Below, piece after piece: positions 7,386 to 14,838 of a stretch of DNA of 49,519 nt. The notes beneath the pieces are model-generated. The model saw only the letters and a list, made by a program, of their open reading frames with translations. It was not told the origin of the DNA and searched no databases. The stretch comes from a virus, in IMG/VR virus record IMGVR_UViG_3300020578_004039, positions 1 to 49,519 of that record; one strand, written 5' to 3'. A program made the translations under genes and the position numbers. Position 1 is the stretch's first letter. Each line of letters starts with the position of its first letter.

Positions 7386-7712
7386 ATGGAAAAAACGACA
7401 TGCACTCGTAAACGCAGACAAGACACTAAACATGCTTTGTACATGATCGTGAACGTAGTCACCGACGAGCACTATGTTGGCATTACAGTATGCGGTAGCC
7501 AAGTCAATCGAGCACTTAAAATTCGTTGGCAAAAACATGTTCGTCGTGCCGTAACGGAGAATAAGTCGTGGGCTTTGTGCAACAGTATTCGTACTCATGG
7601 TGCAGACGCTCATGTTGTATTGTTGGTTGATGTTGTGCGTGGACGCAAACCCGCGCACGCCGCAGAGCGCGAAATTGTTAACAGTTGCAGTCCCGCACTT
7701 AACACACACTAG
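7386..7712 (+). CDS. GIY-YIG family endonuclease
   Basis: The N-terminal half has the GIY-YIG fold signature as ALYMIVNVVTDEHYVGIT, followed by a conserved Arg in RWQKHVRR and a Glu in AAEREIVNSC that matches the metal-binding glutamate. At 108 residues it is a minimal nuclease without a separate DNA-binding domain. An upstream ATG at 7347 would place the start inside the promoter, so 7386 is preferred. Together with the HNH gene just upstream it marks this as a homing-prone island. Confidence 0.8.
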   Translation: MEKTTCTRKRRQDTKHALYMIVNVVTDEHYVGITVCGSQVNRALKIRWQKHVRRAVTENKSWALCNSIRTHGADAHVVLLVDVVRGRKPAHAAEREIVNSCSPALNTH

Positions 7713-7721
7713 GAGATTAGC

Positions 7722-8210
7722 ATGGTCAATGATCTTACTTTGTCTCTGTTTGGTGAACAAGCTCTGAATAAACAAATGTCATTTAAGGATACACTTAGCC
7801 TGCTTCAAGAGCTAGACTTAATTAATGTAGGTGAGCTGGCAGAAAAAGCTATCGCTAAAAAAGTTGGCGTAGCACAAATGGCAAGGTGTAATATGTCTCA
7901 TGACCTCGAAAATGGCTGGGAAATTAAGCATGGGCAAAGTCATTTAACCGCAAACGGCACACAACGTAAGGCTTATATAGCCGGAATGGGGAACAAATTT
8001 TGTACCTTACGTGTAGTAATAACAGAGCGGTTGACTGGAAAACTTTATTTTTTCAAAATACCCTATGAGTCTTACTCAGACTACAGTACTAGTAGTTTGT
8101 CATGGTCGTTTAATGTAGATGGTTCTCCACAAAGAGAATTTTTACGAGTTAGTGTTCGTCCTAACTTTTGGGATTTTGAAGTTGCTAGTTTTGACGAACT
8201 TTGCACATAA
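7722..8210 (+). CDS. Probable PD-(D/E)XK nuclease-like phage protein
   Basis: The 162-residue product has MSHDLENGWEIKHGQ, which fits D-x(n)-E-x-K of the PD-(D/E)XK fold, then an RKAYIAG strand. The C-terminal pattern TGKLYFFKIPYESY with FWDFEVASFDELC is typical of a phage family I recognise by its ...FYYF-IP...FE-M ending. The gene at 8940 shares the overall plan. Nuclease activity is inferred from the motif only. The ribosome site is AGGAGAT. Confidence 0.6.
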   Translation: MVNDLTLSLFGEQALNKQMSFKDTLSLLQELDLINVGELAEKAIAKKVGVAQMARCNMSHDLENGWEIKHGQSHLTANGTQRKAYIAGMGNKFCTLRVVITERLTGKLYFFKIPYESYSDYSTSSLSWSFNVDGSPQREFLRVSVRPNFWDFEVASFDELCT

Positions 8211-8218
8211 CCCTACGG

Positions 8219-8247
8219 TTGACAGGGTTGATTTTTTTTGCTATACT
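8219..8247 (+). promoter_or_regulatory. Strong sigma70-type promoter
   Basis: TTGACA (8219-8224), 17-bp T-rich spacer, TATACT (8242-8247). It drives the zinc-ribbon gene at 8278, which has a normal leader with an ACGGAG ribosome site. Confidence 0.85.
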
Positions 8248-8277
8248 ATGGGTACACTGTAACAACGGAGATACAAA

Positions 8278-8925
8278 ATGGCATACAAAGGTTTTTATCG
8301 TGCTGCTCGTGTTGTTAGCCCTGACTCAGCTCAGGAACCCCAGGTACAAGCTCTTAGAAATGTCATGGGCACAATGACTGCTCGTGACGCAGAGTTTGCT
8401 GGCAGTTTGGTCAGCAACTTTTATCGTTTTGGTCGCTTGAGCGACAAGCAATTGGTTTGGGTTGATACCCTGACCCAACGTGCGACTAACCCTGCTCCGG
8501 CACCTGCCGCAGCAGTACAAGTCAATGTGCAACGTATTCAGGACATGTTTGATCGTGCCGGCAAGACGCTGAAGCGTATTAAAGTCAAGCTACAGTCAGT
8601 TGAAGGACAACCTGTGGCATTTGGTCGTGCTGGTCCCACTAGCAAGTACGCTGGTCAAATTCTTGTAACAGACGGTGGCCCGTTTGGTGCCAATCGGTAC
8701 TTTGGTCGCATTGACATCAACGGTGATTTCCATGCCACTAGACAAGCCGGTGCTGACGTGTTAGCATTGGTACAAGAGTTTGCCGCAGAGCCCGAAGCCA
8801 CTGCTGGCAAGTATGGACGTTTGACTGGTGCTTGCAGTTTTTGCAATCATGGTCTCAAAGATAGTCGCAGCACTGAATTGGGTTACGGCCCAGTTTGTGC
8901 CAAGCGTTTTGGTCTTGTTCACTAA
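8278..8925 (+). CDS. DUF6011-type zinc-ribbon protein
   Basis: The 215-residue protein ends in GACSFCNHGLKDSRSTELG followed by GYGPVCAKRFG, the treble-clef-like motif of DUF6011 (Cys-x2-Cys, then Gly-Pro-x-Cys). The N-terminal 90 residues contain FGRLSDKQLVWVDTL, common in phage and plasmid proteins that carry this domain. An Ala/Pro linker (NPAPAPAAAVQ) separates the halves, and the middle is beta-rich. It probably binds nucleic acid, but no activity is known to me. Confidence 0.75.
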   Translation: MAYKGFYRAARVVSPDSAQEPQVQALRNVMGTMTARDAEFAGSLVSNFYRFGRLSDKQLVWVDTLTQRATNPAPAPAAAVQVNVQRIQDMFDRAGKTLKRIKVKLQSVEGQPVAFGRAGPTSKYAGQILVTDGGPFGANRYFGRIDINGDFHATRQAGADVLALVQEFAAEPEATAGKYGRLTGACSFCNHGLKDSRSTELGYGPVCAKRFGLVH

Positions 8926-8939
8926 ACTAAGGAACAGTC

Positions 8940-9485
8940 ATGGCAACCACTCATGCTACAATAAAAGCTCATAGAGCAACTGCAATGTTTGCATACCAGT
9001 TAAAATCAAAGTATAAAATTACCAACGGGATCAAAGAATCCCAATGGATGGATATGTATGATAGTGGTGAAATCGAAATTAGTTCTGTTTTTGAAAATTT
9101 ACTAGTCCATGTTCGTAATCTTTACGGAAAACCCACAGTTAAAGTCTTAGAAAACACGCACGACTTTTCAAGTATTAGTTCGACAGGTGTTTTGGTACCA
9201 CTAGGTGACTTTAAAGTCGCTAGTTTACAGAAAGATGGCTATAAACGACGTTATGTAATTGGTAAGACTGCTAATAAAGTAGGCAATATCTATTCAGTAT
9301 GTTGGAATTGGATGACTAATAAACTGGCATTTTTTGTTATGCCTCCCGGGGATGATATTGGTCATTTTCATCCATATCAAGGATATAAAATAATGTGTTG
9401 TCCGGATACTGGAAAAATGGCCGGAGGATGGTACAACAAGAATTGTCATTACGATACTTTTGAAGAAATGTGTTTAGTTGATTAA
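8940..9485 (+). CDS. Phage protein related to the 7722 gene, possible PD-(D/E)XK fold
   Basis: The 181-residue product carries GDFKVASLQ before a KRRYVIG strand, comparable with WEIKHGQSH and RKAYIAG in the 7722 protein. It then has NKLAFFVMPP comparable with GKLYFFKIPY, and both end in a F-E/D-E-M/L-C motif. I read the two as distant paralogues separated by the zinc-ribbon gene. The N-terminus (HRATAMFAYQLKSKY) is an added helical region. Function is unproven. Confidence 0.55.
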   Translation: MATTHATIKAHRATAMFAYQLKSKYKITNGIKESQWMDMYDSGEIEISSVFENLLVHVRNLYGKPTVKVLENTHDFSSISSTGVLVPLGDFKVASLQKDGYKRRYVIGKTANKVGNIYSVCWNWMTNKLAFFVMPPGDDIGHFHPYQGYKIMCCPDTGKMAGGWYNKNCHYDTFEEMCLVD

Positions 9486-9494
9486 GGAAATAAC

Positions 9495-10820
9495 ATGGAC
9501 CAACCCTGGCAAGTTATATCGGCACTGGAAACTCATAATCTGCGTACCAACAAAGAGCAGATTATCCAAGCTCAAGCCGAGTCGGGTAATGCTGTATTCT
9601 TTGAAGGATGCCGTCTTGCCTTGGATCCCATGATTACCTTTGGCATCAAACAAGTGCCCGAGAAGCGAGCTACGGATCAGCTGACCAGTCCAGATGGCAT
9701 GAACTGGGATGCCTTTTCCCTAGCAATATCTGGCTTCGTCAACAGACAATTCACAGGCAATATGGCACGTGACATGCTGAACCACTTGATGTTAGCCAGC
9801 ACTGTGGCACAGTGGAATGGCTGGTATCGGCGTATCCTGATCAAGGATCTACGCTGTGGTGTCAGTGAAAAGACCATTAACAAGGTTGTGGAGCAAGATT
9901 ATCCCGGTTTCAGCGTGCCTGTGTTTGGCTGTCAACTTGCTCATGACAGTGCCAATCACGAAGGCAAAGTCGCAGGAAAAAAACTGGTCGAAGTCAAGCT
10001 GGATGGAGTTCGTGTCATCACTATTGTGCATCCAGACGGCAGAGTTGATCAGTTCAGTAGGAATGGTAAAGAACTCATAAATTTTGCACATGTCAAAGCC
10101 CAGTTTCATGTCATTGCTGATCAACTGCCCGCGGCCATGGTATTCGATGGCGAGATCATGAGCGACAGCTTCCAAGACTTGATGCGTCAAGTTCATCGCA
10201 AGAGTAATGTACGAGCCAATGATGCTGTACTCCATTTGTTTGATGCTCTGCCTTTGGCAGACTTTGAGCGTGGGCGTAGTGATACTACACAACTAGAACG
10301 CAGTCATGCTCTTCAGGCGTTTTATCAGCAGCATGAGGCTGTATTGACAAGTGTGCGTGTACTGGGTCAAGAGTTGGTAGACTTGGATACCCGAGCAGGG
10401 CAGGCTCGCTACCGTGAGATCAATCGTGCGGCCATTGCAGGCGGCTACGAAGGTATCATGATCAAAGATATCGCAGCCCCGTATGAGTGCAAGCGTAGTG
10501 TGGCATGGCTGAAACTCAAGCCTTTCATTGAAGTCAGCTTAAATATTGTTGAAATCGAAGCAGGCACTGGTAAAAATGCAGGGCGTCTTGGTGCCCTAGT
10601 TTGTGAGGGTGAGGATGACGGACGTAGAATCAGGGTTAATGTTGGTAGCGGTTACAGCGATGAGCTTCGTACTGGGCTGTGGGATAGTAGGACTCGTATT
10701 ATGGGCCAGGTCGTTGAGGTTCGTGCAGACGCTGTCACTCAAAATCAAGATAGCAGCTATTCGCTCAGGTTTCCGAGGTTTCTACGCTTTCGCGGTTTCG
10801 AGATTGGAGAAAAATTGTAG
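9495..10820 (+). CDS. ATP-dependent DNA ligase
   Basis: This enzyme seals nicks through a lysine-AMP intermediate. In the 441-residue sequence motif I is VEVKLDGVR with the nucleophile Lys168, motif III is VFDGEIMSD, motif IV is YEGIMIKD and motif V is VAWLKLKPF. An OB-fold domain follows (INVGSGYSD, then a basic C-terminus). An N-terminal all-alpha region of about 130 residues resembles that of T4/T7-type ligases. Length fits phage replicative ligases. The ribosome site is AAGGAAATAAC. Phages use such ligases in replication, recombination and repair. Confidence 0.9.
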   Translation: MDQPWQVISALETHNLRTNKEQIIQAQAESGNAVFFEGCRLALDPMITFGIKQVPEKRATDQLTSPDGMNWDAFSLAISGFVNRQFTGNMARDMLNHLMLASTVAQWNGWYRRILIKDLRCGVSEKTINKVVEQDYPGFSVPVFGCQLAHDSANHEGKVAGKKLVEVKLDGVRVITIVHPDGRVDQFSRNGKELINFAHVKAQFHVIADQLPAAMVFDGEIMSDSFQDLMRQVHRKSNVRANDAVLHLFDALPLADFERGRSDTTQLERSHALQAFYQQHEAVLTSVRVLGQELVDLDTRAGQARYREINRAAIAGGYEGIMIKDIAAPYECKRSVAWLKLKPFIEVSLNIVEIEAGTGKNAGRLGALVCEGEDDGRRIRVNVGSGYSDELRTGLWDSRTRIMGQVVEVRADAVTQNQDSSYSLRFPRFLRFRGFEIGEKL

Positions 10821-10821
10821 C

Positions 10822-10926
10822 ATGGATAAACAAATGATCAAAGACATGTTGTATGGAACTATATGTGAGATGCAGGCTTGTTTTGGATTCCAGGATTACA
10901 TTGTGAATCACACAAGTGTGTCATAA
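10822..10926 (+). CDS. Truncated paralogue of the 11048 protein (34 aa)
   Basis: Begins MDKQMIKDMLYGTICEMQ, matching MNKAVIKDLIYGGIRELQ of the next-but-one gene, but stops after 34 residues. This is either a minimised copy or a decayed duplicate. It starts one base after the ligase stop. Confidence 0.5.
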   Translation: MDKQMIKDMLYGTICEMQACFGFQDYIVNHTSVS

Positions 10927-10952
10927 TTGATAAATATGTCAAACACACACAC

Positions 10953-11051
10953 ATGGACGATTTTTTTGGTATTTTGATCATTGCTGCCATTCAAGAGGCC
11001 ATCATGGTTTCCCTGGGATTGATTTTGATTGACTGGGCGATAATTCCATGA
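10953..11051 (+). CDS. Single-pass membrane peptide (32 aa)
   Basis: An acidic N-terminus (MDDFF) is followed by about 25 hydrophobic residues. The TGA overlaps the ATG at 11048. A TAAATA element lies about 20 bp upstream. Function is unknown. Confidence 0.45.
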   Translation: MDDFFGILIIAAIQEAIMVSLGLILIDWAIIP

Positions 11052-11296
11052 TCATGAACAAGGCAGTGATTAAAGATCTAATTTATGGTGGTATCAGAGA
11101 ATTGCAACAAAACAGCAATTTTTATTATTCCAGTGTAGTGGGCGTGGAATACAGTCATTGGACAGAATCGGGCATGTTGGCACTGCATGCTCTGGTACAA
11201 AATTTATCGGTGGAAATAGATCGGTGCGAACGACAAATCAAGCAAAAAAACAGCGAAGAATATTTACTCAAAGAATTAGGAAAACATCATGTCTGA
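11048..11296 (+). CDS. Conserved small phage protein (82 aa)
   Basis: The pattern IKDLIYGGIRELQQN, YYSSVVGVEYSHWTESG, then a Glu-rich helix is a family I know from many tailed phages, without an assigned role. An internal ATG at 11054 is an alternative start. A truncated copy lies at 10822. The 3' end overlaps the next gene by 8 bp. Confidence 0.65.
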   Translation: MIMNKAVIKDLIYGGIRELQQNSNFYYSSVVGVEYSHWTESGMLALHALVQNLSVEIDRCERQIKQKNSEEYLLKELGKHHV

Positions 11297-11528
11297 AACT
11301 TCTCAATTAATTAATGTAAATGTTGAGGATTCTCCCAAAATCACTAAGCACAGCGAAACTTCATGGATTTTGACCTTGGAAGAGGATCCAGACACAGGCG
11401 ATTTGATAATGCCTTTGCCTGATGAAATTTTGGCCAGCCAAAATTGGCAAGTGGGTGATACCTTGACATGGAACGTAGACGATGATGGACAATGCACTCT
11501 CACCAAAGACACCAAGTCAAAGCCCTGA
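11289..11528 (+). CDS. AbrB/MazE-like small protein (79 aa)
   Basis: After a polar N-terminus the sequence has SWILTLEEDPDTGDLIMPLP, then DEIL, NWQVGDTLTW, a swapped-hairpin (SpoVT-AbrB) pattern: a strand, an Asp-Gly turn, P-x-P-D, then Gly-Asp-x-L. Such domains bind DNA or act as antitoxins. No toxin partner is evident beside it. Many phages carry this stand-alone form. Confidence 0.55.
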   Translation: MSETSQLINVNVEDSPKITKHSETSWILTLEEDPDTGDLIMPLPDEILASQNWQVGDTLTWNVDDDGQCTLTKDTKSKP

Positions 11529-12093
11529 CAGATACACTTTTCAGTGTAAAAGATACTTGACTACAATCAATGATCCAGAATCCAGTACTGAACAAGTGTC
11601 GGCAGCCACAGACATACTGAATATGTTTCAACTGCATAGGCATGCTAGCAGAGATCGAGAACAAAAGCCAGACTGGCACACACACAATCTCGAAGCTGAT
11701 CTCAGATGCGATCCTGTGATGCTGCGCCGAGTGCGCATGTGTGATGCTTATGCTCAAAATCTCTATGCTGCCTTGTGTAACAACAGTTTCACTCGTCGTG
11801 AGGTCATGAGCATTTTACAAGATAAGCAGTGGCATTGCAGTTGGCGTTATGCAGGCGGCATCATAGCAGACATGCGCGGGCACGGCGATTACATTGACTG
11901 GTATTGTAGTGGCATTCGTAGGAGCCACGACATGGAAGACATGCCTGTTGATGATGTCAATCCCACAGAACACTGCCTGGTACCAGAAGGCGTGATCACA
12001 GATCAGATCAGATCGGATCTCAGCACACTGGGATGGTTTCCTGCTGCAGGCGGAGACTGGGAAAAACTTGGAAGCCACAGTGATCATGGTTGA
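11482..12093 (+). CDS. Hypothetical phage protein (203 aa)
   Basis: The frame overlaps the preceding gene by 47 bp; ATG codons at 11482 and 11485 are both possible. The product is rich in His, Asp, Arg and Trp (DKQWHCSWRYAGGIIADMRG) and has a winged-helix-like central part (FTRREVMSILQDKQW). I cannot name the family. Confidence 0.6.
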   Translation: MMDNALSPKTPSQSPDRYTFQCKRYLTTINDPESSTEQVSAATDILNMFQLHRHASRDREQKPDWHTHNLEADLRCDPVMLRRVRMCDAYAQNLYAALCNNSFTRREVMSILQDKQWHCSWRYAGGIIADMRGHGDYIDWYCSGIRRSHDMEDMPVDDVNPTEHCLVPEGVITDQIRSDLSTLGWFPAAGGDWEKLGSHSDHG

Positions 12094-12118
12094 CACAATC
12101 AATCAATCACTGTATAAT
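12090..12118 (+). promoter_or_regulatory. Consensus sigma70 promoter
   Basis: TTGACA (12090-12095), 17-bp spacer, TATAAT (12113-12118): a perfect match to consensus. The -35 box overlaps the stop codon of the preceding gene. It serves the monocistronic gene at 12146. Confidence 0.9.
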
Positions 12119-12145
12119 ACATTTTTATTTAGAAAGGACAGAATC

Positions 12146-12391
12146 ATGAGTTTTACCAAAATCACTACCAACCAAAATGTTTTTCTTGAAAACTACCTAC
12201 GTGGTACCGGACGCAGTCTGAGTGCTCGTCAAGCTGAATCCGTGTATGGTATCAAAAACCTACGTGCTCGTATGACTGAGTTCCGTAACGCCGGCCTGAA
12301 AGTGGTTACCAAGCCTAACAGCTATGGTCGTATGACCTACTCGGTCAGTGCTCGTGATGTGACCGGAAGTCGTGCTGTTCGTTTCGCTTAA
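12146..12391 (+). CDS. Small winged-helix-like DNA-binding protein (81 aa)
   Basis: LSARQAESVYGIKNLRARMTE looks like a helix-turn-helix (helix, Gly-Ile turn, recognition helix). It is followed by a wing-like FRNAGLKVVTK, ending YGRMTYSVS. Related phage proteins share TKxQAxxLGIxNLxARIxELR. A perfect promoter and strong terminator enclose it, so it is expressed alone and probably abundantly and early. It is a candidate transcription regulator. Confidence 0.65.
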   Translation: MSFTKITTNQNVFLENYLRGTGRSLSARQAESVYGIKNLRARMTEFRNAGLKVVTKPNSYGRMTYSVSARDVTGSRAVRFA

Positions 12392-12409
12392 TTAGCGGTG
12401 TAACGGGGT

Positions 12410-12440
12410 AAAAGGCTGTGTGGTACAGCCTTTTATTTTT
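12410..12440 (+). terminator. Strong rho-independent terminator
   Basis: AAAAGGCTGT (12410-12419) and ACAGCCTTTT (12425-12434) form a 10-bp stem with a 5-nt loop, followed by ATTTTTT. Confidence 0.9.
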
Positions 12441-12454
12441 TGTAAGGATCTAAA

Positions 12455-12814
12455 ATGACTTTGGACGATGACTCAAGTTTATTCCTATTCAGTTGGGACT
12501 GTTATGGTATCGAAGGTATCATAGACTTAACAGCCTACGCAGACTGGGATCAACACCAACTACTAAATATGTTGTCGGATCGTCCCACTCAACCTAATCC
12601 AGCATGGAGTATGGTACAAAGCATCTTGATGCGAGCCAGGCACAATGGTCATAGACACTATGAAGTTTATATTGTCACATGTAATAACAGCATGACAGAA
12701 AATTATTGGCGTGAACAATGGGCATTGTTTCCACAAAATACAGCAGAAGTGGTACGTGCTCGTGGACATAAATTATGGTCGGATCGTGCTCCACAAGAGG
12801 TAGCAATAAGATGA
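12455..12814 (+). CDS. Hypothetical phage protein (119 aa)
   Basis: Ribosome site TAAGGATC. The protein is Trp-rich (FSWDCYGIEGIIDLTAYADWD, HYEVYIVTCNN, YWREQWALFPQ). It resembles a recurring family of large phages without known function. Its TGA overlaps the next ATG. Confidence 0.65.
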   Translation: MTLDDDSSLFLFSWDCYGIEGIIDLTAYADWDQHQLLNMLSDRPTQPNPAWSMVQSILMRARHNGHRHYEVYIVTCNNSMTENYWREQWALFPQNTAEVVRARGHKLWSDRAPQEVAIR

Positions 12815-13635
12815 GAATCTCGTACATGAGTGATCTCCACCTGGAGTTTGCGGACTTAGTGCTGCCAGGTGGAGACATTCTCATCCTGGCCGGCGACGTT
12901 GCCGAAGTCAAAAACATTGAGCGGACCTATGATCCTGCTTTTGCGTCACTGGGCACTGACATCACTCGTTATGGACGCCCAGATCGTGCTAGACGATTTT
13001 TCATAGAAGAATGTGCCAAATACAATCAAGTGTTCTATGTCATGGGCAATCACGAGCATTACCACGCAGAGTTTCTCGGCACTGAACAACGACTCAGAGC
13101 AGTGATGCCGGACAATGTCCGACTCATGGAACTCGATGATGTGACTGTTGATAGTATTCGATTTCTGGCATGCAGTCTTTGGACCGATCTCAATGGTGAT
13201 GATCCTCTAACTGCCACTGCCTTGCGTGGCATGATGAATGATTATCGTGTGGTAAAATATCACAATCCTGCCAACGACGCTTGGCATCGACTGACACCAG
13301 AAATCACTCGCGGTGTACACAGGGCCAGTGTGGTTTGGTTAAAGGATAGACTACGTGAACAACCCAATACACCCACAGTGGTAATCACACATCATGCTCC
13401 CAGCTTTCAGAGTATCCATAGTGACTATGTGCGTGATAAGTTGATGAATGGTGGGTACGCCAGTAATTTAGAAGACTTGATCTTGGATCATGTTCAGATT
13501 AGATATTGGGTACATGGCCACATCCATCAGCGTCAAGACTACCCAATTGGCACGTGCCGTGTGTTAGCTAATCCTCGTGGATACTCTGGCTATGAACATA
13601 TGGAGTTTGATGCCACATGCCAGTTCGAAATCTAA
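12811..13635 (+). CDS. Calcineurin-like metallophosphoesterase
   Basis: The five metal-binding blocks are present in order: SDLHLE (Asp/His), LAGDVAE, MGNHEHYH, VITHHAP and VHGHIHQ. The 274-residue enzyme therefore belongs to the calcineurin-like superfamily of dimetal phosphoesterases or nucleases. The ATG at 12811 overlaps the preceding stop (ATGA) and lies just before the first motif, so the longer in-frame start at 12775 is not used. The substrate is unknown; phage members include nucleases and cyclic-nucleotide phosphodiesterases. A shorter, distinct member lies at 24553. Confidence 0.85.
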   Translation: MRISYMSDLHLEFADLVLPGGDILILAGDVAEVKNIERTYDPAFASLGTDITRYGRPDRARRFFIEECAKYNQVFYVMGNHEHYHAEFLGTEQRLRAVMPDNVRLMELDDVTVDSIRFLACSLWTDLNGDDPLTATALRGMMNDYRVVKYHNPANDAWHRLTPEITRGVHRASVVWLKDRLREQPNTPTVVITHHAPSFQSIHSDYVRDKLMNGGYASNLEDLILDHVQIRYWVHGHIHQRQDYPIGTCRVLANPRGYSGYEHMEFDATCQFEI

Positions 13636-13865
13636 CTGTGGTCCGAGTGAGTTGGAACTTGAATTCGCCAACCCCTTGGAATCTAGTCACGGCTCGTGCA
13701 TTGGAAGTATTTGGTTTGCCAGGAGACAGATACCGAACGCATCTAACACAGGATTTCATGGAATATCATTTCCGCGATCCACATGATGCTACTTTATTCG
13801 TCCTAGAGCATTCGGGACAGATCGACATAGAAGTAGTCAGAGATTATGAGGTCACAAAATGTTGA
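13617..13865 (+). CDS. Hypothetical protein (82 aa)
   Basis: It overlaps the 3' end of the phosphoesterase gene by 19 bp and the next gene by 7 bp, fitting the chain of overlapping genes here. The C-terminal half looks like a globular small protein (LTQDFMEYHFRDPHDATLFVLEH). No family is recognised. Confidence 0.5.
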   Translation: MPVRNLTVVRVSWNLNSPTPWNLVTARALEVFGLPGDRYRTHLTQDFMEYHFRDPHDATLFVLEHSGQIDIEVVRDYEVTKC

Positions 13866-14008
13866 AATGGTATATGAGATATTGCTTTGTTGCAATCGCA
13901 GCTAGTATTTTTATAGCAGTTCTGGTGCATGATTTGGTACTGGCTGAGAAAAACTATATCATAATTCCCGGCCAAGTTGTGCCCGGCAAACAACCAAACA
14001 CCACATGA
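13859..14008 (+). CDS. Membrane-anchored small protein (49 aa)
   Basis: A basic N-terminus and one hydrophobic helix (FVAIAASIFIAVLVHDLVLA) are followed by a short hydrophilic tail with Pro-Gly. It overlaps both neighbours, the downstream one by ATGA. Confidence 0.5.
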   Translation: MLKWYMRYCFVAIAASIFIAVLVHDLVLAEKNYIIIPGQVVPGKQPNTT

Positions 14009-14241
14009 TTGATGTCAGGTTGACAGGCATCAAAGTAGACACGATACTAGACATTGTGCGTGAATTACGTCAAGTGGGACTGGTACAAGGGCAAGACTTT
14101 GATTTTGCTTATACACCTGAAAAGTACAAATACGATCTATCCGATAGTGCTACTCTGGTAAAGCGGCATACGGTGTTCAGTTTTTATAATGACGGCCTTG
14201 CTAGCTGGTTTGGTATAAAGTACGCAGAGTATTTGGCATAA
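14005..14241 (+). CDS. Hypothetical phage protein (78 aa)
   Basis: It starts inside the previous stop (ATGA). It has an alpha/beta pattern (IKVDTILDIVRELRQVGLVQGQDFDFAY, then VFSFYNDGLASWFGIKY). The motif recurs in other phages to my knowledge, without assigned function. Confidence 0.6.
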   Translation: MIDVRLTGIKVDTILDIVRELRQVGLVQGQDFDFAYTPEKYKYDLSDSATLVKRHTVFSFYNDGLASWFGIKYAEYLA

Positions 14242-14266
14242 ATACAACAAGTTGTATAAATACAAC
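14242..14266 (+). promoter_or_regulatory. Operator-like palindrome overlapping a late-promoter element
   Basis: ATACAAC-AA-GTTGTAT (14242-14257) is a perfect palindrome. TATAAATA (14255-14262) starts inside it, and a third ATACAAC half-site (14260-14266) follows. The promoter at 14271 is 13 bp from the palindrome. The half-sites equal those at 7321-7336. Confidence 0.5.
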
Positions 14267-14270
14267 ACGG

Positions 14271-14299
14271 TTGACAAGCGATAAGAAAACCAGTATTAT
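14271..14299 (+). promoter_or_regulatory. Sigma70-type promoter
   Basis: TTGACA (14271-14276), 17-bp spacer, TATTAT (14294-14299), upstream of the 42-residue frame at 14336. Confidence 0.75.
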
Positions 14300-14335
14300 A
14301 CGAACATAGCAGCAAAACATCTACAAGAGGAACAA

Positions 14336-14464
14336 ATGCAACTTACAGCGAGATCAGCGACACAAAAGATTAGTCATAAGGCATCTGTGCCCACATGGCC
14401 ATCATCGGGTTATGATCGCGCCAATGTGGCACAGGTCCCAGGGTTCCCCGAGAACCGGATGTAA
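14336..14464 (+). CDS. Small hypothetical protein (42 aa)
   Basis: AAGAGGAAC is a good ribosome site. The short product is polar, Ser/Ala/Pro-rich and ends PGFPENRM. A promoter and a terminator enclose it. No homology is recognised. Confidence 0.5.
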   Translation: MQLTARSATQKISHKASVPTWPSSGYDRANVAQVPGFPENRM

Positions 14465-14490
14465 GCAATACTAACATTCCAAGTTCTAAG

Positions 14491-14520
14491 AACCCTGATA
14501 TCGAAAGACTCAGGGTTTTT
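14491..14520 (+). terminator. Rho-independent terminator
   Basis: AACCCTGA (14491-14498) and TCAGGGTT (14510-14517) form a stem followed by TTTGTTTTG. Confidence 0.75.
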
Positions 14521-14587
14521 GTTTTGTGTAACGAGTGTGAGGCAACGCGAGCCTGCTGGCACTATAAACATCAGCTATAATGTGGGC

Positions 14588-14733
14588 GGACTACTTGATG
14601 AGAAGCTAGTGGCGATAACACTAGCGGTAAAACGGTAGTAGTAATAAAGCAGATTGCCGAACAGACAAATTGCAGTGGCAAGTCCAAAGCAGATGAGTAG
14701 TCTGCTTTATTACCAGCATTTGAAAAAGTGCTG
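14588..14733 (+). ncRNA. Candidate structured non-coding RNA upstream of tRNA-Tyr
   Basis: A TATAAT (14576-14581), without a clear -35, is followed 6 nt later by GGACT. The region then folds on paper into GCTAGTG/CACTAGC (7 bp around GCGATAA) closed by CTACT/AGTAG. Next is a perfect 13-bp stem, GTAATAAAGCAGA (14641-14653) with TCTGCTTTATTAC (14701-14713), enclosing TTGCC/GGCAA, and then a CAGCA/TGCTG hairpin. GGACT (14588-14592) could also pair with AGTCC (14681-14685) as a pseudoknot. No long frame runs through it. It could be a small RNA, a riboregulator or a leader processed together with the tRNA; no known family is recognised. Confidence 0.5.
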
Positions 14734-14744
14734 TAAATAGATAT

Positions 14745-14828
14745 GGAGATCGGGCGGCATAGGCGACCGCAGCTGACTGTAAATCAGTACTCTCTGAGCA
14801 CGGGGTTCGAATCCCTGGATCTCCACCA
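14745..14828 (+). tRNA. tRNA-Tyr(GUA)
   Basis: Acceptor GGAGATC/GATCTCC is perfect. Anticodon loop CTGTAAA (GUA), long variable arm as in bacterial tyrosine tRNAs, T-loop TTCGAAT, encoded ACCA. Confidence 0.93.
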
Positions 14829-14838
14829 AAAGGAACAA

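Noticed and set aside
14588-14640. Hammerhead-type ribozyme (TGATGAG followed by a stem)
   Set aside because: The required CGAAA box and cleavage-site geometry are not present after the stem, so only a generic structured RNA is claimed.
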